Below, one piece after another: positions 17,801 through 25,830 of a stretch of DNA of 64,000 nucleotides. This DNA comes from JAJRZL01 sp964557855 (lineage in GTDB: Bacteria; Zixibacteria; MSB-5A5; GN15; FEB-12), in assembly GCA_964557855.1 (NCBI GenBank), contig CAZLBP010000009.1:1-64000 (forward strand). Reading direction: 5' to 3'. Position numbers and translations under genes: made by a program. How positions within the stretch are numbered: the first letter of the stretch is position 1; the number at the start of each line of letters is the position of its first letter. The notes under the pieces were generated by a model. It was not told the DNA's origin. It saw only the letters and a list, made by a program, of their open reading frames with translations, and searched no databases.

Positions 17801-18583
17801 ACCGACCACTCCCTCCCCATTGGCATTGGCTCCCACTATCCCGGCAATATGGGTCCCGTGACCGTGATCATCGGTCGGGTCGTTGTCCCCTTGCGGATTG
17901 AAAAAATCGATCACGTCGCCGGATACGTCATATCCGGCCGTGTCATCAATCAGACCATTGTGATCGTCGTCGACGCCGTTCCCCGGGATTTCATCGGGAT
18001 TCTGCCAGATCCGCCCTTCCATTTCCGGATGGACCAGATCAATACCGGAGTCGACTATGGCCACCACGACACGCGTGCGCTCAGGGGGCGTAGAATTGTA
18101 GAAGTCCTCCAACCCGACATCATGCCCGGGCAGCCCCGAAATCAGCCGAAGCACATCGTTGAAATAACCCGGCACTCGCTCCACCGAATAATACTCCTGA
18201 CCCACGTTGTATAAGTGCCACTGACGAGCAAACAGGTGATCGGTGGGGAAGTCAAAGAACTCGAGATAATAGTCGGGCTCAATATACTCGATATTCTCGG
18301 CGCCGAGCAATGTCACGATATCCGATTCCGAAAGCGTCTGAGATTTGCTGTGAACAACATATACTCGCTCCCACCGGTGGCTTCCCTGCAAAGCCGGATC
18401 AAGCCGCAGGTTCGTCAGCTTCCTGAGTTCATTCTCCTTCCCCAGGGATTGGCTTAAGCTGGCGACATTGGCCTTGGTTGACAGTTTGACAATGAACTTG
18501 CTCGGTACCGGCCCGGTCGGATCAGTCGCATACGAACTAAGGGCGAAAAGGGGGATAATGAACAACGAAAAGAGTCGACGCAT
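14885..18583 (-). CDS. Secreted subtilisin-like serine protease with propeller and FlgD-type tail
   Basis: A secreted S8-family peptidase of 1232 residues. A signal peptide (RRLFSLFIIPLFALSSYA) is followed by an inhibitor-I9-like propeptide near 27-105 (KFIVKLSTKANVASL). The catalytic triad is visible: Asp178 in VAIVDSGID, His242 in DDHGHGTHIAG and Ser411 in SDGTSMATP; the oxyanion Asn is in APGNTG. After the protease domain come beta domains and a VCBS/FG-GAP-like propeller (CSDINKDDVKEVIVAT, DVDDDGWDEIIAT). A terminal FlgD-type domain ends in KKMIMVK. The ATG at 18583 is used: GAGGA lies 5 bases upstream and a promoter sits at 18697-18724. It is the first gene of a two-gene operon. Confidence 0.93.
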   Translation of the reverse strand: MRRLFSLFIIPLFALSSYATDPTGPVPSKFIVKLSTKANVASLSQSLGKENELRKLTNLRLDPALQGSHRWERVYVVHSKSQTLSESDIVTLLGAENIEYIEPDYYLEFFDFPTDHLFARQWHLYNVGQEYYSVERVPGYFNDVLRLISGLPGHDVGLEDFYNSTPPERTRVVVAIVDSGIDLVHPEMEGRIWQNPDEIPGNGVDDDHNGLIDDTAGYDVSGDVIDFFNPQGDNDPTDDHGHGTHIAGIVGANANGEGVVGIAPWVELMPVKIRPNATSSVGAAGLLYAVNAGAQVINVSWGTPFESTFLREAVDFARRNNVLICIAPGNTGDNTRYFPAGFDSTFVVAAGNSHGNMTSFSTFGAHIDIVAPGQDILSLRAAGTDMYAPYPSYEPDVRIIDSLYYISDGTSMATPMVVGAAALMLSLRPDLTRAEVEELLLQGATDLVDPLQTGDSLVGPDTISGYGYLNIDASLALLQQGSVYISEPVHRNRYIADIPIKIAATAGYSGGWTLEFSMGFDPDTWQFLASGDLVPGDSLIYTFSNDTSEGFVNFRIIDDFGSQSIVTVTHSRQNRLEITGPADNAELEYNIPIFGNAYGPNYDSLRIFYRDQFGSVRNLTSATGEYFDSLLYDWSVSGSDTGSFTIFLLGHFGTDIIFDSVQVHVNSAFAAGWPRSIGGRGGMTAICSDINKDDVKEVIVATAQGLMMFRGDNGAIVPGFPVSAATDMRCVPAVYDVDDDGWDEIIATNVDGIHIFDYDGYSVQDQLIDCYTGQIAYEYAFPNPTVAELRYSAEPGATPTTGIMILNKIGQLLAYRLNGDPYFFGLGGLFANFSERVSFAYGMGGGSSPFVTSANLTGNGYYEVVASFTSPAPHVGLGLFNGANGQPALGADKPSIEEIPYVHGTVLADLTGDDLPEVITLGNSLDSHVKMWVKTQGDEDLDGWPITLPDDIAAWIASYPIAADLDLDGVPEILCTFFEYDVAALYIYKADGSPYVIREGRPPGEAFAAPATFGTPGVANLTGDAYPEIIFRSGFLLPNTGPEQIYILDHQAQPLPGWPKSTPARPYQVFSSRFAPLVDDLDNDGLVELAMISDGIELLVWDFDASVEDGKNTFRFLADNRNSGIMQPGPGIRTDVGNEDPLLLPLTATLRQNYPNPFNPRTTISFTIPARQRVSLRVFNILGREVATLVDGELTPGTYDVEFDGTPYATGIYLYRLETKETVLTKKMIMVK

Positions 18584-18696
18584 ACACGTCCTCACACTTG
18601 TAGTTTGCGGAAGCATACGGGGCGGTGACAGATGCTTCATCAGGTTTGCCTAATGACGTATTGAGCAAACCAAATGTTTAATATTCGCCTCCCTAT

Positions 18697-18724
18697 AAGA
18701 TAGTACAACGCAACGGCTTGTCAA
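18697..18724 (-). promoter_or_regulatory. Promoter of the protease operon
   Basis: On the minus strand TTGACA (18724-18719) and TATCTT (18702-18697) are spaced by 16 bases, about 110 bases upstream of the protease start. The rest of the 332-base gap between the protease and the vWA lipoprotein gene (18584-18915) holds only the terminator at 18858-18889. Confidence 0.55.
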
Positions 18725-18857
18725 TTAGTATTCTCCGGCTGTCGTCACGCGACGCTCTATGCTACTCGAACAATGTACCCGAGACATCTGTTCCCACTGA
18801 CGGCGACGAGACCGTCAATCGGAATTCGGCGACTTACCTGACACAGAGATTCGGCCC

Positions 18858-18889
18858 AAAAAAAAGCCCGCTTCAAACTGAAGCGGGCT
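18858..18889 (-). terminator. Intrinsic terminator of the vWA lipoprotein gene
   Basis: Read on the minus strand, the perfect 11-base arms AGCCCGCTTCA and TGAAGCGGGCT with a 3-base loop are followed by eight T residues (the A-run 18858-18865 on the plus strand). It lies 27 bases beyond the stop codon at 18916. Confidence 0.92.
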
Positions 18890-18915
18890 CGTAAATTCCG
18901 ACTGGCTTCAGTTTC

Positions 18916-20073
18916 TTACGGACCGTTGTAAATAAGGTCCTCAAACGTGAGTATGCCGAACAAATCACCGTCTGTCACGATGATCTCGAGTGTGTGTGCG
19001 ACCGTACCGTCAGAGGAAGTAAACTGAATAATATACGTGTTAGCCAGAAAGCCGATAATCGGCAACTGGCTCAGGTCGAGATCCGAAGCGTCACTCTGCA
19101 CGAACACCGAAGTACCGCCAGTACACTCAGCCATTCTCCAGGGATGCTCTCGTTGCAGTGGATCTTCCGTCCAGGTTGTGTCTCCACCGCTGTAGACCGA
19201 GTGAACACTGGCAGAGCCCGTTATCTCATTGCAGAGGGCGTCAGTAGAATAGGCCGAATCACCGTTCGGCTGAGTGGGCTCGTCCGTGAAATTAACATAG
19301 TGTCTCTGTGCTCCGCCGCGCCAGTCAAAAACGGAATCGGCGTAGAAAATGGCATCCACACCGTTCTCGCCGCCCCCCGAACCAAAGAACGGCGCGGCGT
19401 TCGCCAGATCAGCGCTGTCCGGTCCCCAGAACCCGATCGTCCGGCTCGTTCCGATAGCGCCGCCACGGTTGAGGAACATCTCCAGACTGTCTGCCGTCGT
19501 GAAATTGACGGCGCCACTCACGGAGCCCCAGTACCCGACACAGCCAAACCGAACATCCAAACCTGATGCCTCAAGCTGTTGGGCGAACTCGATAATACCG
19601 GATGCGATGGAATCTGCCTCCTGGAACATACTGCCGGAGTTATCCACCGTAAACACCACGTCCGCCAAAGCCACATTCGACTCGCTCACTTGAACAATTG
19701 AGAACCCCTGCGGCTCGCCGTCCTCGAGAATGAAGATGTTCACGTTCGGCCTCGGTACAATCGGATCACCCGTCTCGGGGTTGATCAACCCCGCAATCGT
19801 CACCTGTACACAACTTTCGGTCCCTTCGACCAGACCGATACCCGCTGACGGCCGAATCCGGGAACTGTCCGGATTCACGTCGGGGACATTCACATTGGCC
19901 GGGTCAGGCGGCACATTGCCGCCGCAACCGCCGACCGCACCACCCTCTTCAGTCCACGGAGGATCATCCAGGTAATAGTCTACCAAAAACTGCGGGTTCT
20001 TTTTGTCACATCCCAGTGACAAGACTAGTAAAACGACGCCAAAGGCTAAGACCAGTATCAAAAAGTATCGCAT
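18916..20073 (-). CDS. Lipoprotein with von Willebrand factor A domain
   Basis: A protein of 385 residues. A lipoprotein signal ends at Cys22 (VLSLGC), after which an Asp/Pro-rich linker follows. A vWA domain covers about 135-350, with the metal-site motif VFTVDNSGSM and later lines GLDVRFGCVGYWG and HYVNFTDEPTQP. vWA domains bind protein partners through a coordinated metal ion. The protein would sit on the outer or inner membrane surface. AGGAG precedes the ATG with 7 bases of spacing. It has its own promoter and a strong terminator, so it is monocistronic. The partner is unknown. Confidence 0.88.
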   Translation of the reverse strand: MRYFLILVLAFGVVLLVLSLGCDKKNPQFLVDYYLDDPPWTEEGGAVGGCGGNVPPDPANVNVPDVNPDSSRIRPSAGIGLVEGTESCVQVTIAGLINPETGDPIVPRPNVNIFILEDGEPQGFSIVQVSESNVALADVVFTVDNSGSMFQEADSIASGIIEFAQQLEASGLDVRFGCVGYWGSVSGAVNFTTADSLEMFLNRGGAIGTSRTIGFWGPDSADLANAAPFFGSGGGENGVDAIFYADSVFDWRGGAQRHYVNFTDEPTQPNGDSAYSTDALCNEITGSASVHSVYSGGDTTWTEDPLQREHPWRMAECTGGTSVFVQSDASDLDLSQLPIIGFLANTYIIQFTSSDGTVAHTLEIIVTDGDLFGILTFEDLIYNGP

Positions 20074-20561
20074 GCAAATGCTCCTATATATCTTTAATCG
20101 AGAATTATCTTATTTCCTGCCGGACCACTCAAACCCCGGACCGAGCCTCCGGCTCTCGTGTCAACCATGGTATTGATATCGTTCGGTATCGCAACCTTCT
20201 CCATATCCTGACATAACTTATCAGACAGTATCCGCCAGGATCATATCGGATCCCGCACCTGCGGATAACCCACCTGTGTAGACGGCAAATACACAACTTC
20301 TCAATACAATGTCAATAAAAAACGCAGAGATTATTGCGGTGTTATGAGAACAATCCATAACCGAGAACTTCGCTCACAGGTAAAACCTGGGAAGAATAAG
20401 CCCGATTCGTTGTTGACTGTAGCGGTGTATTGGCTTTCTTCCCGTTTGCAAGTGTAAATGTGTGCTCGCTGCAACCGATACTCTGAACATTGAGTCCCGT
20501 GGTTCGGTTGTACACCATGACATCAAGTGTCAACCAATTACGAAAGTCACGATAGAACCAT
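20074..20561. other. Intergenic region upstream of the polysaccharide cluster
   Basis: This is the gap between divergent genes. The promoter of the vWA gene lies at its left end (20104-20132). No convincing promoter for the rightward asparagine synthetase gene was found. A minus-strand frame through 20342-20560 contains some protein-like text (GLNVQSIGCSEHTFTLANGK) and could be a decayed gene end, but it also overlaps the start of the synthetase gene and is not called. Confidence 0.45.
20104..20132 (-). promoter_or_regulatory. Promoter of the vWA lipoprotein gene
   Basis: On the minus strand TTGAGT (20132-20127) and GATAAT (20109-20104) are separated by 17 bases, about 30 bases upstream of the start codon. 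Confidence 0.5.
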
Positions 20562-22574
20562 ATGTGTGGAATTGCCGGATATTTCCAGTTAAATGAGCCC
20601 CGCCCGCCGGACAAAGATTTGATCGGTCGAATGGTCCGGGTGATACACCATCGCGGACCCGACGAATACGGAGCATTTTTGGACAATCACTGCGTTTTGG
20701 GACAAGCGCGACTATCGATCATTGATCTGGCCGGCGGTTCCCAACCGTTGTGTAACGAAGATGAGTCCCTCTGGATCACTTATAACGGTGAAATCTTCAA
20801 CTACCTTGAATTGCGGCAGGAGCTCGAGAAGCGCGGACATAGATTCCGCACTCGCTCGGATACCGAAGTCATTGTCCATGCCTATGAGGAATGGGGTCCC
20901 GCTTGTCTGTCGAAATTCAACGGCCAGTTCGCTTTCGCCATCTATGATCAAACGGATAAATCTCTTTTCCTGGCGCGCGATCGCCTGGGTATTCGACCAC
21001 TCTTTTACACGTGCCACGACGGCCGTTTCTACTTCGGCTCCGAAATCAAGTCCCTCTTTTGTGATCCGTCCCTCCCCCGCCGCATCGACCTGAAAGGACT
21101 GGACGAAATCTTCACCTGGTGGACAACCGCTCCACCCAGAACGGCATTCGAGGACATAAAAGAAATGGAAGCCGGTACGTATCTGGTTGTCCGGAACGGC
21201 AATATCGAAACTAAACGGTATTGGACGATGGAATTCCCTGAAGACTTCGATCGATCACGTTCCGTTGATTCCTGGGCCGAAGAACTTCGAGCATTATTGA
21301 TCGATGCTGTCCGCCTGAGGCTGCGGGCCGATGTCCCGGTAGGCGCCTATCTTTCAGGCGGGCTGGACTCTTCGGCAACCACGGCTTTGATCAAGCATTT
21401 CACCGATACGCGGGTCGAATCGTTCTCTATCGCGTTTCATGACAAGGCCTACGATGAATCACAATACCAGCAACAGATGGCCGAGTATTTGGGGACGAAC
21501 CATCATCAGATACAATGCTCTTATCTCGATATAGCCGAGAATTTCCCCAACGTCATCTGGCATACCGAGCGGCCCATTCTCCGCACGGCCCCTGCTCCGC
21601 TATACCTGTTGTCTCGGCTGGTGAGGCGGAACAACTTCAAAGTTGTGCTGACCGGCGAAGGTTCTGACGAAGTAATCGGCGGCTATGATATATTCAAAGA
21701 GACGCTGATACGCGCCTTCTGGGCGCGGAACCCCGATTCAGCGTGGCGACCCTCGTTGCTCAAGAAACTCTACCCCACCCTGCCGCTCTCTGCCTCGAGA
21801 GCCCGGTTCTACCTGGAAACCTTCTATAAGGCCGGCCTGTCACAAACCGATGAGTACTTTTTCTCACATATCCCCCGCATCAACACCACCTCCCGAATAA
21901 AGGACTTTTTCACTTCGGACGTGAGGCAGGCACTCGAAGGATACGATTCTCTTGGCATTTTCGGCCGTGACCTGCCGCCCCAGTTCTTCCACTGGCGCCA
22001 CCTGTCGCGAGCGCAGTACCTCGAGGCCCGTTCGTTGCTGGCGGGCTATATCCTGTCTTCCCAGGGAGATCGCATGGGATCGGCGCATTCAGTTGAAGGC
22101 CGGTTTCCCTTCCTGGATCACCGGGTCGTGGAATTCGCCGCGACGATTCCCCCCTGGCACAAGATGCTGGGACTCAACGAGAAATTCGTCCTTAAGAAAG
22201 CAATGAGGCAAGAGCTTCCGAAAGAGATCACGGATCGAGTCAAACAGCCTTACATGGCTCCCGATTCGAACAGCTTCGTGCAGCCTGATTCTCCCGAATA
22301 TGTCAATCAGATCCTCTCCGAACCGGCACTGACACGAACAGGGATTTTCAATCCTCAGTATGTTAACAAACTTCGCGAAAAATGCACTCGACTGGCTCAC
22401 GCTCACATGTCGTTCAAAGACAACATGTCGTTCATGGGTATTCTTTCCACGCAACTGTTGGTAAAGAAATTCATCGACGAATTCCCGGTTGTCGAGCCGC
22501 TTGAGCGAGCCGACTACACGGTTTGGGCCGATTATACACCCGGCGCAAAGAAAACCAGACCGGCTTCGTTATGA
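20562..22574 (+). CDS. asnB: Glutamine-hydrolysing asparagine synthetase family (AsnB-type) amidotransferase
   Basis: A 670-residue cytoplasmic enzyme. The N-terminal glutaminase begins MCGIAGYF with the catalytic Cys2 and has the family lines HHRGPDEYG, ITYNGEIFNY and RDRLGIRPLFY. The synthetase half holds the ATP-pyrophosphatase loop YLSGGLDSSA, then VVLTGEGSDEVIGGYD. It uses glutamine ammonia and ATP to amidate a carboxylate. It is longer than E. coli AsnB (about 554) and opens a polysaccharide cluster, where family members often amidate sugar or carrier intermediates rather than free aspartate. The acceptor is therefore uncertain. The ribosome-binding site is poor, but Cys2 fixes the start. 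Confidence 0.92.
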   Translation: MCGIAGYFQLNEPRPPDKDLIGRMVRVIHHRGPDEYGAFLDNHCVLGQARLSIIDLAGGSQPLCNEDESLWITYNGEIFNYLELRQELEKRGHRFRTRSDTEVIVHAYEEWGPACLSKFNGQFAFAIYDQTDKSLFLARDRLGIRPLFYTCHDGRFYFGSEIKSLFCDPSLPRRIDLKGLDEIFTWWTTAPPRTAFEDIKEMEAGTYLVVRNGNIETKRYWTMEFPEDFDRSRSVDSWAEELRALLIDAVRLRLRADVPVGAYLSGGLDSSATTALIKHFTDTRVESFSIAFHDKAYDESQYQQQMAEYLGTNHHQIQCSYLDIAENFPNVIWHTERPILRTAPAPLYLLSRLVRRNNFKVVLTGEGSDEVIGGYDIFKETLIRAFWARNPDSAWRPSLLKKLYPTLPLSASRARFYLETFYKAGLSQTDEYFFSHIPRINTTSRIKDFFTSDVRQALEGYDSLGIFGRDLPPQFFHWRHLSRAQYLEARSLLAGYILSSQGDRMGSAHSVEGRFPFLDHRVVEFAATIPPWHKMLGLNEKFVLKKAMRQELPKEITDRVKQPYMAPDSNSFVQPDSPEYVNQILSEPALTRTGIFNPQYVNKLREKCTRLAHAHMSFKDNMSFMGILSTQLLVKKFIDEFPVVEPLERADYTVWADYTPGAKKTRPASL

Positions 22575-22599
22575 CATTGAGACGTATTCGGAACAGTAT

Positions 22600-22628
22600 T
22601 TGACATACATATTTGCCTGATTTATACT
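22600..22628 (+). promoter_or_regulatory. Consensus promoter of the acyl carrier protein gene
   Basis: TTGACA at 22600-22605 and TATACT at 22623-22628 are spaced by exactly 17 bases. Transcription would begin near 22635, about 27 bases before the TTG start of the carrier protein gene. Confidence 0.7.
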
Positions 22629-22661
22629 GGCCCGTTACCGATAAAAGAAACTGGAGAATAA

Positions 22662-22958
22662 TTGAGCTTGTTGACGGCAACTGATTCGCCCGGAGGAACT
22701 TTGGATACACGCAACGAAATTCGAGAATTCGTTATCGATAATTTCATGATGGGAAGAGATCCCGATGAACTGGTCGATTCCGGCTCTCTCCTGGAATTGG
22801 GAATCATTGACTCCACGGGAGTACTGGAACTGGTGGGGTTTCTCGAAGAGAAGTTCGGTATACAGGTCGAGGATTCTGATCTCGTGCCCGAAAACCTCGA
22901 TTCCATCGACAATCTGGTGAAGTTCCTTGAGAAAAAAACGGCTCAGGCCGGAACGTAA
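22662..22958 (+). CDS. Acyl carrier protein
   Basis: A protein of 98 residues with the four-helix carrier fold pattern. The phosphopantetheine site is Ser51 in LLELGIIDSTGVLELV, and the following helix reads GFLEEKFGIQVED. An N-terminal extension of about 15 residues precedes the domain. The start is a TTG, chosen because GGAG lies at good spacing and no ATG precedes the conserved core. Placed in a polysaccharide cluster with a CapK-like adenylating enzyme and two acyltransferases, it is likely a dedicated carrier for an acyl or aminoacyl decoration rather than the fatty-acid synthesis ACP. It is transcribed from its own promoter and followed by a probable terminator. Confidence 0.88.
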   Translation: MSLLTATDSPGGTLDTRNEIREFVIDNFMMGRDPDELVDSGSLLELGIIDSTGVLELVGFLEEKFGIQVEDSDLVPENLDSIDNLVKFLEKKTAQAGT

Positions 22959-22964
22959 AGCACT

Positions 22965-22994
22965 AACGCTTCCGTTGCAGGCGGCGTTTTTTTT
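22965..22994 (+). terminator. Probable terminator after the acyl carrier protein gene
   Basis: AACGC (22965-22969) and GCGTT (22984-22988) with an inner CC/GG pair form an interrupted stem. It runs directly into eight T residues. The stem is weak, so termination may be partial and allow read-through into the cluster. Confidence 0.5.
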
Positions 22995-23028
22995 CAATTT
23001 CCGGCGCCTGTCAGCCGATAACCGAAAT

Positions 23029-23868
23029 ATGCTCAAACGAATTGTCCTTACCGTAATGACGGTTTTCGTCACTAACGGCCTTCTCTCAGCCCAGGATACC
23101 GTCTATCCTGCCGGTAGTTCCGTAATGTTGTCCTACGACATCAATGACTCTGTAATTACTTTTGGTGACACGCTGGCAATCCGGCGTCAGCTGATACATG
23201 ACGGCGCTTTTAACCTGAACGGACTGTATTTTTCCGACAACATCCCTTCGGAGTTCCAGCTGGCATCTCAGTCAGTGAGATTAAACGGATCTACCATCCT
23301 GTTCCTGTCGGTCGGCCCTATCGGCAACCAGATTGTCAGCAATTATGATCTGTACCGATGGATCATTGACTCACCGGACAGTCTCGAAACCATGAACCAG
23401 GCAATCAACCCCGGGGATACGGTTGAGCTTGAGGTCACGTTCATCACGACGGACATCGGTGAATTCGTCCTGCCCTTGCACACGACGGCTTTTGTAACGG
23501 GCGGCACGGGCTATTTCACGATAGGGGATTCTATTGAAATTCGAGTGACTCTGGCTCTGGATGCGGGAGAAGACGACGACGCCTCTCCGTTGCTGCCTGC
23601 CGGTCACATTGTCTCCAATGCCTACCCGAATCCGTTTAACCCCCAGCTCACGATAGACTACAGTTGGCAAACGACTCCCGACAGAAGCTTGCGGTTCGAA
23701 GTCTTCGACATCCTCGGCAGGCGTGTATACAACCACAACATAAAGAAGGCCGAGTCGACCGGGACCGTGCACTGGACTCCTGAGGCGGATATTGGCTCAG
23801 GGGTGTACTTCTATCGTCTGAGCTCATCGGTGGCGGCAAGCAGCGGAAAGGTGACATTGCTGAAATGA
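23029..23868 (+). CDS. Exported protein with FlgD-type C-terminal domain
   Basis: A protein of 279 residues. The start is placed at the ATG at 23029 because a clear signal peptide begins there (LKRIVLTVMTVFVTNGLLSA); the ribosome-binding site is weak. Residues 25-185 form a beta-rich domain with lines such as DSVITFGDTLAIRRQ and PGDTVELEVTFITTD, resembling a cohesin-like or bacterial Ig-like sandwich, unconfirmed. The C-terminal 80 residues are the FlgD/Por type (NAYPNPFNPQLTIDY, VFDILGRRVYNH, SGVYFYRLS, ending KVTLLK). Its stop overlaps the start of the next gene (ATGA), so the pair is coupled. Confidence 0.75.
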   Translation: MLKRIVLTVMTVFVTNGLLSAQDTVYPAGSSVMLSYDINDSVITFGDTLAIRRQLIHDGAFNLNGLYFSDNIPSEFQLASQSVRLNGSTILFLSVGPIGNQIVSNYDLYRWIIDSPDSLETMNQAINPGDTVELEVTFITTDIGEFVLPLHTTAFVTGGTGYFTIGDSIEIRVTLALDAGEDDDASPLLPAGHIVSNAYPNPFNPQLTIDYSWQTTPDRSLRFEVFDILGRRVYNHNIKKAESTGTVHWTPEADIGSGVYFYRLSSSVAASSGKVTLLK

Positions 23869-24971
23869 AAAAACTGTACTATAGAAGAGGTTTTGCGCCC
23901 ATTTGCCTGGCGTTGCTGCTGGTCGCAATGTCGGCCCTGGTTGCCCGGGCCGCGAAAGAACGTGTGTCCGTACTCTTCATCCACTACTCGGTTGGCACGA
24001 CCATTGTCCAGGGATACTGCTGGGATCCGCAATATCACCGCAATATCACCGAAACGCTGGATACGATGACAATCACCGTCAGCGCCGACACGGCTGATAT
24101 CGTGTTCCGAAGCTACCGTATGAACGATGAAGGAATGGGCAGCCCCTTAAGCGACACCCTCCCCGGCTCGGCGGAAAACGGGTGCGCTTTCAATCGGTTC
24201 AGCAATTTCGGCTACGATTTCTACAGCGGCAATAACAACCGTATGAGAATCTGGAACAGCAATACCGGCTTCTCCGGTGATGCCTTCGCCGGCATCATCG
24301 ACCAGTTCTTCAACCGACCGAACAAAGAAGATTCCGTTTTCTGGAAGATATTCAAGACGCACAACGTGCCCTCCGGTTTTCCGGATTCTGTAACGGAAGT
24401 CGGCGGCTATGACCTGATCATTGTCAAGAACCCCTATGCCTGTTGGTTCCAGATGACGCAGGCGCAGGCCGACAGTATCAAGGTCCTGTATCAGACACTT
24501 CGAGACTCAATCGCCAATCATCCCGAGATCAACGTTGGGCTGGCGTTCGGAACACCGCTAATACTGGGCCATGAGGTATCCGATTCTTCCCAGGCCAAAA
24601 TCACCTATGAGCTGGCAGCGTGGTTCGACAGTGACAGCTACTTCACTCATACCAACACCGGACCGTATAAGAACGTTTGGAAGTGGAACTCCTATCACCC
24701 GCTGTGCGAGACTTCGGCGGTAACGCACCGCTATTGCCTGAAACCGGAATACCAGGGAGGCGGCGGCTCTCACCTCAGCCTTCATGGAGCCAGTGTTGCC
24801 CAGGAGTCCTTGGTGACGTTTATCAGAGAGGCGGTCGAAGACATCCTTATCCAACGTGCCGGAGTCGTTACCAGACAAGAGATCGACAGCAAAATCAAGG
24901 AGTTCCGGGAAGGTTCCGCATCCGAATCCGATGTGAGCAACCTGATTGAACAGTACAGCGAAGGTAATTAG
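23865..24971 (+). CDS. Exported protein of unknown function, possible SGNH-like fold
   Basis: A protein of 368 residues. Residues 1-29 are a signal peptide (APICLALLLVAMSALVARA). The mature start VSVLFIHYSVGTTIVQG resembles the opening strand and Ser loop of SGNH-type hydrolases, and SYHPLCETSAVTHR and GGSHLSLHG could hold further site residues. The overall match is weak and I cannot assign a reaction. The C-terminal 45 residues are charged and helical (RQEIDSKIKEFREG). AAAGGTGA lies 9 bases before the ATG. It is coupled to the preceding exported protein and lies inside the polysaccharide cluster, so a role in polymer modification or surface assembly is possible. Confidence 0.65.
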   Translation: MKKLYYRRGFAPICLALLLVAMSALVARAAKERVSVLFIHYSVGTTIVQGYCWDPQYHRNITETLDTMTITVSADTADIVFRSYRMNDEGMGSPLSDTLPGSAENGCAFNRFSNFGYDFYSGNNNRMRIWNSNTGFSGDAFAGIIDQFFNRPNKEDSVFWKIFKTHNVPSGFPDSVTEVGGYDLIIVKNPYACWFQMTQAQADSIKVLYQTLRDSIANHPEINVGLAFGTPLILGHEVSDSSQAKITYELAAWFDSDSYFTHTNTGPYKNVWKWNSYHPLCETSAVTHRYCLKPEYQGGGGSHLSLHGASVAQESLVTFIREAVEDILIQRAGVVTRQEIDSKIKEFREGSASESDVSNLIEQYSEGN

Positions 24972-25020
24972 CTCCTGGAACAATCTCCTTCGACACTTTT
25001 GAAAAACCAAGGGCGTGTTG

Positions 25021-25131
25021 TGTCAGGTCTTGAGCCCGCGTCAGCGGGATTGTAACCTGACACGTAACTCGTTGGGAAACAAGACCGGCAGGTCAGACGA
25101 ATTCACGGTAGTGGATTCGCAGGACCTGCCG
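25021..25131. repeat. Two adjacent dispersed palindromes
   Basis: The first, 25021-25062, has arms TGTCAGGT/ACCTGACA and core GCCCGCGTCAGCGGG. Together with its right flank CGTAACTCGTTGGGAA it is almost identical to 3814-3872. The second, 25086-25131, has arms CGGCAGGTC/GACCTGCCG with an inner stem AATTCAC/GTGGATT and is very like 55007-55052. The 257-base gap between genes contains little else. Confidence 0.88.
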
Positions 25132-25228
25132 AAACTGCCGGAACAAAATCGAATCCTAGTTTTAATCTTGCAATACCAGCCATTCCCCCGATATTTCGAT
25201 CAGAGCTGGTGAAGGAACTGCCGAACCA

Positions 25229-25810
25229 ATGAAGCGTTTAGCAAAAAAAGTTTTGTTGTTGCTGGGATTTGTCATTACGTCACCCATGATCCTGCTATCC
25301 TGGCTTGAGAAGCTGGTGATCGGAGAGAAACCGTCTCCGGTATTCGGGTCATGTAAAGAGATTTTGGCCTTCTGTCCGACTCCGGTCGGCGAGTATTTAA
25401 GGCTGGCTTTTTACAAAGCCACTTGCCGGAGTATCGCCTCCGATGTACGCTTCATGGTCGGCAGCATGCTGGCCAAGCGGGACATAACTATCGACCGCGG
25501 CACGGTAATCGGCGCGTATTCCCTGCTGGGTCATGCTCGAATCGGCAAAAACGTTCTGATAGCGGCTCACGTTTCTCTCCTGTCAGGGAAATACCAGCAC
25601 GGTAAACCGGGAGAACGAGAATACAGCGCCGAGGATGAAGGTGAGTATGTCATGATCAGTATCGGAGATAATTGCTGGATCGGTCAGGGAGCGGTAATCA
25701 TGGCCAATGTCGGCAGCGGCTGTACGGTGTCGGCCGGAAGCGTGGTATATAAGGACGTAGCGGACGGTATAACGGTCATGGGCAACCCGGCCAGAAAAGT
25801 AAGCATGTAG
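25229..25810 (+). CDS. Left-handed beta-helix (hexapeptide) acyltransferase
   Basis: A 193-residue protein with a hydrophobic N-terminal segment (residues 8-27, LLLLGFVITSPMILLSWL) that could anchor it to the membrane. From about residue 80 on it shows hexapeptide repeats: ITIDRGTVIGAYSLLGHARIG, then VLIAAHVSLLS, then ISIGDNCWIGQGAVIM and the family ending VTVMGNPARKV. Such enzymes move acetyl or other acyl groups from CoA or ACP to sugars. In this cluster the acceptor is probably a sugar of the polysaccharide or its lipid-linked precursor. AAGGA precedes the ATG. Confidence 0.88.
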   Translation: MKRLAKKVLLLLGFVITSPMILLSWLEKLVIGEKPSPVFGSCKEILAFCPTPVGEYLRLAFYKATCRSIASDVRFMVGSMLAKRDITIDRGTVIGAYSLLGHARIGKNVLIAAHVSLLSGKYQHGKPGEREYSAEDEGEYVMISIGDNCWIGQGAVIMANVGSGCTVSAGSVVYKDVADGITVMGNPARKVSM

Positions 25811-25830
25811 AAAGTCAACGGTTACAGGAT

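Noticed and set aside
20342..20686. 114-codon minus-strand gene upstream of asnB
   Set aside because: It overlaps the start of asnB, has no ribosome-binding site and no family match; only its distal part is mildly protein-like.
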